Shown here: positions 53,001-60,500 of the stretch, in pieces | Layout: each line of letters opens with the position of its first letter | Position numbering within the stretch: position 1 is the first letter of the stretch | Source of the DNA: Gemmobacter lutimaris | GTDB taxonomy: Bacteria > Pseudomonadota > Alphaproteobacteria > Rhodobacterales > Rhodobacteraceae | NCBI RefSeq assembly: GCF_003570715.1 | Contig: NZ_QXXQ01000003.1 | Span: forward strand, 248,001-312,000 | DNA: 64,000 bases | Direction of reading: 5' to 3' | The notes under the pieces: generated by a model | Told to the model about the DNA's origin: nothing | The model's input: only the letters and a program-made list of their open reading frames with translations | Databases searched by the model: none | Program-made: the position numbers and the translations under genes

Positions 53001-56000
53001 CAATCCCGAACGCGGGCGCGAAGGCTATGATGCGCTGATCCGCGATCTGGTGGCGCATGGCCATGCCCCCGATCGCATCGCGCATTTCTGGCTGGTGACG
53101 GAGGGCGAAAGCTACCGACCCGGATCAAGCTTTTTCCATCGCAATATCGAACAGGGTTTCTATGCCCTGATGTTCCTCGGGCAGGCGATTGCCGGGGAAA
53201 ATCTGCCCCAGCCCGTTCACATGACCGTGGTGACCACCGGCGCGGTGCAGGTGGCCGGGGAAGGGCTGCCTTATCCCGAGAAGGCCGCGATTGCCGGGCC
53301 GGTGCGGGTGATCCCGCGCGAACTGCCGGGAATGACCTGCGCGACGCTGGATTTGCGCTTGCCCACCCCCGCGCGCGGCTGGTGGGCAAAGCCGGATGCG
53401 GCGGCGATGGAGCATCTTGCGGCCGAGGTCTGCGAGGATTTGCTTGCCCCGCCGGGTAACCGCATGGCGGCGCTGCGCGATGGCAAGCGGCTGGAGCGCG
53501 GGCTGAGGAAACTGCCGCTGCCAGAGGCGGGGCTGGACCTGCCGGAAGGTGCGCCGGTGCTGATCACCGGCGGTTTCGGCGGTATCGGGCTGACGCTGGC
53601 CGAAAAGCTGGCGGTTGCAGCGAAGGCAAAGATCCTGCTGATCGCGCGGCGCGATCTGCCGCCGCGCGCCGGTTGGGCTGCGCATCTGTCGCGGCATGGT
53701 GCTGCCGATCCGCTGTCGCGGCGCATCCTCGCGGTGCAGCGGCTGGAAAGCCTTGGCGCCGAGGTGCGGGTGGCCCGTGCCGATGTCTGCAACACCGAGG
53801 AGATGCGCGCGGCGATCACGGAGGCGGAGGCCGAATTCGGCCGCATCCGCGCGGTGATCCATGCGGCGGGTGTGGTGGATGACGGCCCGCTGCTGACCAA
53901 GAGCCCGGCGGCGGTGGAGGAAGTCTTTGCGCCGAAGCTGCACGGCACGCAGGTGCTGGATACGCTGTTCCCTGACGGGTCGCTGGATCTGCTGGTGCTG
54001 TTTTCTTCGACCTCCACCATCACCGGCCCGGCGGGGCAGGTGGATTATGTGGCGGCGAACGAATACCTGAACGCCTTTGCGCAGGCACGGGCCGGAGGCA
54101 AGACGCGGGTTCTGGCGCTGAACTGGGGTATCTGGTCCGATGTCGGCATGGCGGCAGAGGCGTTGGCCGACCGCACTGGCAACCGCCCACCCGCGCCGAA
54201 ACTGCCGGTCAGCGGGCGCCCCCTGCTGGCCGAGAGCACCTTTGACCGCGAGGGCGCGCGACTTTACGAGACCGATCTGAATACCGAAAGCTGGCTGCTG
54301 GATGGCCACCGCACGACGGCCGGTCAGGCCCTGGTGCCCGGCACCGGCTATCTGGAAATCGCGGCCGAGGCGGCGGCGGAAGAAGGCTGGACTGCCTTTG
54401 AATTGCGCGATCTGATGTTCTTCCGCGCGCTTGAGGTGGCGGATGACGCGTCGCGCACGATGCGGTTGCGACTGGCAGCCACGGACGAGGGTTTCGCCTT
54501 CGAGGTCCGTTCCGCGCAGGATTTCCGCGGGCGGCAGGGCTTCACGCTGAATGCGCAGGGCCGGTTGATGCCGCTGCGGGGAACGGCGGCCACGGTCGAT
54601 CTGGCGGCGATTGCCGCGCGGATGGGGCCGGCGGTGGAGGATGCGAAGGGCATCCGCTCGCCGCAAGAAGACCACCTTGCCTTCGGCCCGCGCTGGCGTG
54701 TGCTGCATCGCATGGCGCTGGGGCAGGGCGAGGGGCTGGCGGTGCTGACCCTGCCGCTGGCCGCGCAGGTTGATCTGACAAATGGTTGGCTGATGCATCC
54801 CGCGCTGATGGATCTGGCGACCGGCTGGGCCATAGGTCTGATCGAAGGCTATCGTCCCGATCACCTCTGGGTGCCGGTGTCCTATGGCCGTGTGCGGGTC
54901 TGGGGGGCGATCCCGGCGCGGCTCCACAGTTGGGTGCGCAATGCCGCCGCCAACCGGGGCGAAGGGCCGGTGGCGGTTTTCGACATCACGCTGGCGGACG
55001 ACACCGGCCGCGTGCTGGCCGAGATCGAGGGCTTCACCATCCGTCGGCTGGACGCGGGTTTTACCGCCCCGCCGCTGGCCGAACGCGATCTGACCTTCGA
55101 CGCCGATCCCGCAGGCGCCCGCCCGGCCTCGCCGCAAGAGGAACGGCTGCTGCACAACCTGTCGCAGGGCATCCGGGCCGAAGAGGGCGCCGATGCCTTC
55201 CTGCGTGCCGTGGCAACCGGGCAGTCGCAGGTCATCGTCTCGTCGCTGGACCTGCCCGCGCTGGTGCGGCAGGCCGACCGGGTCGAGACTGCCGCACGAC
55301 CGGAGGGGCAGAGCTTTGCCCGCCCGGATCTGGACAGCGACTACATCGAGCCACGCAATGACATCGAACGCACGCTGGTCGGCTTCTGGCAGGATCTGCT
55401 GGGGGTCGGGCAGGTCGGGGTCGAGGATGATTTCTTCGCGCTGGGCGGGCACAGCCTCATTGCGGTGCGCCTGTTCGCCATGGTGAAAAAAGCGTTCCGG
55501 GTGGATTTCCCGATCTCTGTGCTTTTCGAGGCGCCGACCATCGCCGCCTGTGCCCGACTGATCGAGAAACGCATTGGTCCGCAGGACAGCGTGGCCGAGA
55601 AGGCGCCGCAGCCGACCCGTCGCTTCACGCATCTGGTGGCGATGCACGAAGGCGCGGGCGGGCCGAAGCAGCCGTTTTTCCTTGTCGCGGGTATGTTCGG
55701 CAATGTGCTGAACCTGCGCCATCTGGCACAGCTTCTGGGGGCAGACCGTCCGTTCTATGGCCTGCAAGCACGCGGGCTGTTCGGCGAGGACGAGCCACAC
55801 CGCACCCTGCCCGAGGCCGCCCGCGACTATATCGCCGAACTGCGGCAGGTGCAGCCGCAGGGGCCTTACCTGCTGGGTGGTTTCTCGGGTGGCGGTCTGA
55901 CCGCATGGGAAATGGCGCGACAACTGGAGGCCGAGGGTGAAGCGGTTTCGCTTCTGGTACTGCTCGATACGCCGCTGCCGTTGCGCCCGCCGCTGTCGGG

Positions 56001-56466
56001 CCGCGACAAGGCGCTGATCAAGCTGGCGGAAATGCAGGCGCGCGGGCCGGGTTATCTGCTGGACTGGGCGAAAGCGCGCTGGGCGTGGGAGGTGCAGAAG
56101 CGTCGCCCCAAAGCCGTGACGGAAACCTCAAACCAGTTCCACAATGCCGAGATCGAGGCCGCCTTCCGGGCCGCCCTGCCGCAATATGCGCTGCCGCTTC
56201 GCAAAGGGCCGACCGCCCTGTTCCGTCCGCCGCTGGACCGCAAGTGGAAGGTGTCCAACGGTCAGTGGGTCAGCGCCGCGAAGGAATATGTGTTCGCAGA
56301 CAATGACCTGACCCGTTTCGCCCCGGCGCTGGTGGTGCAGGAGGTTCCGGGCGATCACGACAGCATGGTGCTGGAGCCGAATGTCCGCGTGCTGGCGGCG
56401 CGTCTGCGCGAGGTCATTGCAGCCGCCGAAACCCCGGCACCGCATCTGCGCGAGGCGGCGGAGTGA
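50074..56466 (+). CDS. type I polyketide synthase, KS-AT-KR-DH-ACP-TE
   Basis: A 2130-aa modular enzyme carrying one extension module and a release domain. KS (about 14-440) has Cys187 in TACSTSL, His323 in ECHGTGTYLGDP and His363 in NIGHLDTAAG. AT (about 540-840) has Ser635 in GHSMGENTA; the specificity stretch is IAAHS (731-735), neither clearly malonyl HAFH nor methylmalonyl YASH. KR has GGFGGIG (1166-1172) and catalytic Tyr1325 in DYVAANEY. DH (about 1390-1680) has His1412 in DGHRTTAGQALVPG, one residue longer than HxxxGxxxxP, and Asp1580 in HPALMD. ACP Ser1794 is in GGHSL. TE has Ser1938 in GGFSGGG. KR before DH departs from the usual DH-KR order. Confidence 0.92.
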   Translation: MSEKGIEQRGISETDIAIVGMAAHLPGAPSIEAYWQNLRDGIESIRHLTEAELLTNGETPAKLRNPNYVPAAAPLDGFADFDADFFGFSPKEAAILDPQHRQFLEVAWEAMENAGHVPEAFRGAIGVYAGCGMGSYFYFNLCSNRDLVDGTGMFLLRHTGNDKDFLSTRVSHIFDLKGPSINLQTACSTSLVAVHYASQALLNGECDMALAGGVTIELPQGRGYVFHEGEILSPDGHCHAFDHRAQGTVFGSGAGCVVLRRAVDAIRDGDHIWAIVKGSAVNNDGAAKAGYLAPSVEGQARCVAEAQAIAGVTSDTVDYIECHGTGTYLGDPIEVAALTQGFAESAQSVGTCRIGSVKTNIGHLDTAAGVASLIKVALSLHHREMPPSLGYEAPNPAIDFETSPFRVNDRLTAWEGKGRPRRAGVNSLGVGGTNAHAVLEEAPVREVSDASDWPFQPIVISAKSKAALDAQAARLAAHLRAHPEQPLADVAFTLKEGRRAFEKRRVLVAENHAEAADLLEGKDPRRVFNHDHLDAPEVVFMFPGGGAQFAGMGRDLYETEPEFRDWMDRGLAVLQPKLDYDIRALWLPEPGAEAEADERLKRPSVQLPLIMIVEYALAKLYQSWGVQPAALIGHSMGENTAACLAGVMSFEDCIGLVHLRGQLFDTVPPGGMLSVPLDEAALRPRLTGDLDMASVNAPGLCVVSGPDAALAALAAELAAEEVETRRIPIDIAAHSRMLEPILDRFGAYLRSIPLHAPTLPVISNRTGLPLTVAEATDPDYWVRHLRNTVLFRQGMEYLTATPGRVYLEMGPGRALSSLAQANGVAPGQVVAALRHPEQQMADDAWHIASIARLWACGVPVDWEPVWGGARRLRVPLPGYAFQRKTYFIEPAQPQAAGVEETPARIADVAGWGWRPVWRARAAEEEDEPAAHSWLVFADEAGLAVPVVTRLRAEGHRVTVVRSGDAFARDGEGNYLLNPERGREGYDALIRDLVAHGHAPDRIAHFWLVTEGESYRPGSSFFHRNIEQGFYALMFLGQAIAGENLPQPVHMTVVTTGAVQVAGEGLPYPEKAAIAGPVRVIPRELPGMTCATLDLRLPTPARGWWAKPDAAAMEHLAAEVCEDLLAPPGNRMAALRDGKRLERGLRKLPLPEAGLDLPEGAPVLITGGFGGIGLTLAEKLAVAAKAKILLIARRDLPPRAGWAAHLSRHGAADPLSRRILAVQRLESLGAEVRVARADVCNTEEMRAAITEAEAEFGRIRAVIHAAGVVDDGPLLTKSPAAVEEVFAPKLHGTQVLDTLFPDGSLDLLVLFSSTSTITGPAGQVDYVAANEYLNAFAQARAGGKTRVLALNWGIWSDVGMAAEALADRTGNRPPAPKLPVSGRPLLAESTFDREGARLYETDLNTESWLLDGHRTTAGQALVPGTGYLEIAAEAAAEEGWTAFELRDLMFFRALEVADDASRTMRLRLAATDEGFAFEVRSAQDFRGRQGFTLNAQGRLMPLRGTAATVDLAAIAARMGPAVEDAKGIRSPQEDHLAFGPRWRVLHRMALGQGEGLAVLTLPLAAQVDLTNGWLMHPALMDLATGWAIGLIEGYRPDHLWVPVSYGRVRVWGAIPARLHSWVRNAAANRGEGPVAVFDITLADDTGRVLAEIEGFTIRRLDAGFTAPPLAERDLTFDADPAGARPASPQEERLLHNLSQGIRAEEGADAFLRAVATGQSQVIVSSLDLPALVRQADRVETAARPEGQSFARPDLDSDYIEPRNDIERTLVGFWQDLLGVGQVGVEDDFFALGGHSLIAVRLFAMVKKAFRVDFPISVLFEAPTIAACARLIEKRIGPQDSVAEKAPQPTRRFTHLVAMHEGAGGPKQPFFLVAGMFGNVLNLRHLAQLLGADRPFYGLQARGLFGEDEPHRTLPEAARDYIAELRQVQPQGPYLLGGFSGGGLTAWEMARQLEAEGEAVSLLVLLDTPLPLRPPLSGRDKALIKLAEMQARGPGYLLDWAKARWAWEVQKRRPKAVTETSNQFHNAEIEAAFRAALPQYALPLRKGPTALFRPPLDRKWKVSNGQWVSAAKEYVFADNDLTRFAPALVVQEVPGDHDSMVLEPNVRVLAARLREVIAAAETPAPHLREAAE

Positions 56467-56470
56467 CGCG

Positions 56471-57472
56471 ATGCCCCGGCTTCTGACTGTCATCCTCAAC
56501 TGGCGGACGCCTGACATGACGCTGCGCGCCTGCGAGGCGACGCTGCGCGAAATGGCCGGGCTCGAAGGCGCCATCACCATTGTTGACAATGCGTCGGGCG
56601 ATGGTTCGTTTGAGGCGATGCAGGCAGGCGTCACCGCGCGCGGCTGGGACAGTGGCGCGGTGCCGGTGCGGGTGCTGCAATCGGGCTGCAACGGCGGCTT
56701 CGGTGCGGGCAACAACTTTGGCATTCGTGCGGGGCTGCCGGGCGGCGCGCGGCCCGATTACGTCTATATCCTGAACTCGGATGCTTTCCCCGATCCCGGT
56801 GCCATTCGCGCGCTGCTGGATCATCTTGAGACCCATCCCGCCACAGGCTTTGCGGGCAGCTATATCCATGGTGATGATGGCGCGCCGCATCGCACGGCCT
56901 TCCGCTTTCCGACCCTCTGGTCGGAACTTGAAGGCGCCGCGCGCTTCGGCCCGATCTCGCGCCTGTTGCGACGCCATATCGTTGCACAGCCGATCCCGCA
57001 GGTGAGCACGCGGGTCGATTGGCTGGCGGGGGCCAGCCTGATGATGCGGCAAGATGTGCTGGACCGGATCGGGTTGTTCGACGAAACTTTCTTCCTTTAC
57101 TTTGAAGAAACAGACCTGTGCCTGCGCGCGGCCCGTGCGGGGTGGCCCACGGATTATGTGCGCGGCTCCGAGGTCACACATATCGGCTCGGTCTCGACCG
57201 GCATGAAGACCTGGGCGCGCATTCCGCAATTCTGGCTGGACAGCCGTCGCCATTATTTTACCAAGAACCACGGGCATATCTATGCCGCTGCCGCGACGCT
57301 GGCTCATGTGGCGGGCGGGGTTCTCTGGCGTCTGCGCCTTCTGGTGCAGCGCAAGGACCGGGGCGATCCGCCGCATTTCCTGCGCGATCTGATCGTGCAT
57401 TCCTTGCGACGGGTCGGGCGGCGCGATCCGGGGCAACCTCGGATCGGTAAGGATGTGCGCCCCGCGGAATAG
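56471..57472 (+). CDS. glycosyltransferase family 2 within the PKS/NRPS operon
   Basis: A 333-aa GT2 transferase (rhamnosyltransferase-like group). LLTVILNWRTPDMTLRAC, VDNASGDGSFEAM, GFGAGNNFGIR and LNSDAFPDPGAIRAL, then VDWLAGASLMMRQDVLDRIGLFDETFFLYFEETDLCLRA form the complete pattern; the acidic ETDLCLRA block follows DETFFLYFEE. It starts 5 bp after the PKS stop and is followed within 40 bp by the NRPS gene, so it is part of the same transcript. It may glycosylate the polyketide-peptide product or extend the glycan. Confidence 0.9.
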   Translation: MPRLLTVILNWRTPDMTLRACEATLREMAGLEGAITIVDNASGDGSFEAMQAGVTARGWDSGAVPVRVLQSGCNGGFGAGNNFGIRAGLPGGARPDYVYILNSDAFPDPGAIRALLDHLETHPATGFAGSYIHGDDGAPHRTAFRFPTLWSELEGAARFGPISRLLRRHIVAQPIPQVSTRVDWLAGASLMMRQDVLDRIGLFDETFFLYFEETDLCLRAARAGWPTDYVRGSEVTHIGSVSTGMKTWARIPQFWLDSRRHYFTKNHGHIYAAAATLAHVAGGVLWRLRLLVQRKDRGDPPHFLRDLIVHSLRRVGRRDPGQPRIGKDVRPAE

Positions 57473-57510
57473 GGGCATCGCCGCTCGCAAGGGGGCGGAA
57501 GGAGTGTTTG

Positions 57511-60500
57511 ATGAACCCGGTTTCCTGTTACCTGATTGGCAATGAAAGCCTGACACGCGAATGCGGTGCGATGTGGCTGGCGCGCGGTCATGCCATCGCG
57601 GCGCTTATCACCCGCAATGCGGATGTCGCCGCCTGGGGCGTGGGGCAGGGGCTGACGGTGATCGCGCAGGAACCGGGGTGGGAGGCCGCGCTGCCCGGCA
57701 ATGTGGACTGGCTCTTGTCGGTCGCCAACCTTTCGCTGGTGCCCGATGCCGCCTTGCAATGCGCGGCGAAGGGCGGCGTGAACTTCCACGACGGGCCGTT
57801 GCCGCGTCATGCCGGGCTGAACGCCCCCATCTGGGCCATTCTGGGTGGCGAGGCGGAACATGGCATCACTTGGCATCGCATCACCGATGGTGTGGACGAA
57901 GGCGCTATTCTGGTGCAGCGCCGTTTTGCCATCGCTGCGGCCGACACCGCATTGACGCTGAACACCCGCTGCTTCGAGGCAGCTTTGGACAGCTTCCCGG
58001 AACTGATGGCGGCGCTGGAGGCCGATGCGCCGGGCGTGGCGCAGGATTTCACGCAGCGCAGCCTGCATCTGCGGGCGGATCGCCCGGCAGCGGCAGGGCG
58101 GATCGATTTCACCCAAAGCGCCGATCAGGTGGCCGCCTTGGTGCGGGCGCTGGACCATGGCAGCTACTGGAATCCGCTGACCACGGCAAAGCTGTGGGAT
58201 GGGCGGCGTTACGTCGTGGCAGGCGGGGCCGAAGTGGTGCCGGGCGTCGGTGTGCCGGGGCAGGTGCTGGCGGCATCGGAAGACGCGATAACGGTGGCTT
58301 GCGGCACAGGCGCGGTGCGGCTGTCGCGGCTGACCTGCCAGAAGGGCTTTCCGGTCTCGGGTCTCAGCCTGCCGAACCCGCTGGAGTCTGCCACCCCGGC
58401 GGAGGCCGAGGCGCTGACCCGCGCGCTGGCCGGGGCGGTGCCGAAGGAACTGGCGCATCGCAGGGCGCTGCTGACGCTCGACCCCACCGAGGTGCCGGGG
58501 GCCACCGCCGCTACGGGACCGGCGCTTTGGCGATCCGTGCCGCTGTCCCTGTCGTCACTGGCATTGGCCGCCCTCGGAGCGGTGCGGCTATCTGGCAAGC
58601 CGGTGGCCGATCTGGCCTATGGCGCGGCCCATGTGACCGAGGGGATCCTGTCGGACTGGGTGCCGCTGCGGGTGGCGGCCGAGGGCAGCCTGCCCGAGGC
58701 CGTCGCCCGCGTCGCGGCGGATTTGCAGGCGGCGTCCGCGCATCCGGCCTTTGCGCTCGATCTGCTGGCTCGTGAGCGGTGGCTGTTCGGGCTGGCCCCG
58801 CCCGCCTTTGGCATCGGCCTTGCGCCGGTGCCGGGCACGGTGGTCACGCTTTCCCCCGACGCACTGCATTATGACGCGAGCCGCCTGAGCGTGGAACAGG
58901 CGGAGGCGCTGGCCGCCCGCCTGACAACCTTTGCCGCTGCCGCGCAGGGCGGGGCGCGGGTGGAAAGTCTGCCGGTTCTGACTGAAGCGGAGCGCGAGAT
59001 GGCACTGGTCGCCCCGAACCGCACGGTGAAGGCCTACGACCCCTCGCAATGCGTGCATCAGGCCTTTGAGGCGCAGGTGGCGCGTTCCCCTGATGCCGTC
59101 GCGGTGGTCTTCGAGGGCGAAAGCCTGACCTATGCCCAACTGAACGCCCGCGCCAATCGCGCCGCGCATGTGCTGACCGACATGGGGGTCGTGCCCGGCA
59201 CGCTGGTCGGCCTGCATTGCCGCCGCTCGCTTGATCTGCTGGTGGGCGCCCTGGCGATTCTCAAGGCCGGTGGGGCCTATGTGCCGATGGACCCGGCCTA
59301 TCCGGCCGAGCGCACAGCGCTGTTCATCGAAGACAGCGCCTGCCCGGTGATCGTGACGCAAGCGGCGCTGGCCGGGGCCTTGCCCGTTGGTCCGGCGACG
59401 CTGTGCCTTGATACCGACGCCCGGCTGGCCACGACACCCGGGAGCAATCCGCACAGCGGCGTCACCTCCGCCGATCTGGCCTATATGATCTATACCTCCG
59501 GCTCAACCGGACGCCCCAAGGGGGTGATGGTCGAACATCGCAATGTCGCCAATTTCTTCGCCGGCATGGATGACCGCATCGACCACACGACAGGGGCGGT
59601 CTGGCTGGCCGTCACTTCGTTGTCCTTCGACATCTCGGTGCTGGAACTGTTCTGGACGCTGGCGCGCGGGTTCAAGCTGGTGCTGACCAGCGATGAAAAC
59701 CGGGCTCTGGTGTCGAACGGGCGGATCGGGTCGGCCAAGGGGATGGAGTTCTCGCTTTATTACTGGGGCAATGACGACGGCGCCGGGCCGAAGAAATACG
59801 AGTTGCTGCTGGAGGGCGCGAAATTCGCCGACAGCCACGGCTTCTGCGCGGTCTGGACGCCAGAGCGGCATTTTCACGCCTTTGGCGGCCCCTACCCGAA
59901 TCCGGCGGTGACCGGCGCGGCGGTGGCGGCGGTGACGCGGAATATCGGCGTTCGCTCCGGCTCGGTCGTTTTGCCCTTGCATCACCCCGCGCGGGTGGCC
60001 GAAGATTGGGCGGTGATCGACAATTTGACAAACGGGCGGGCCGCTTTGGCCGTCGCCTCGGGTTGGCAGCCGGACGATTTTGTCCTGCGCCCCGAAAACA
60101 CTCCGCCGAATAACCGCGCCGCGATGTTCGAGGGGATTGAGCAGGTTCGCCGTCTGTGGCGGGGCGAGGCCGTGGATTTCCCGACGAAGACCGGAACCTT
60201 CGGCGTGGTGACGCAGCCGCGCCCGGTGTCGAAGGAATTGCCGGTCTGGATCACCACCGCCGGCAACCCCGCGACCTGGCGCGAGGCAGGCGAGATCGGT
60301 GCCAATGTGCTGACCCATCTGCTTGGGCAAAGCATCGACGAGGTCGCCGACAAGATCCGCATCTATCACGACGCGCTGCGCAAGGCAGGCCATGATCCGG
60401 CGGATTTCAAGGTGACGCTGATGCTGCACACCTATGTCTGCCGCGACCGTGATCAGGCGCGGCGGGGGGCGGAAAAGCCGATGAAGGATTACCTCGCCTC

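Noticed and set aside
49657-53085. Long open frame on the minus strand opposite the PKS gene (over 1100 codons), with similar frames at 53125-55923 and 59503-61800
   Set aside because: High-GC coding DNA commonly opens long antisense frames. The translations are His- and Arg-rich without motifs, whereas the plus-strand frames give complete enzyme domains.
58378-58980. Condensation domain in the NRPS
   Set aside because: No HHxxxDG or DFGWG-like motif is visible; only a weak resemblance to the end of such a domain.
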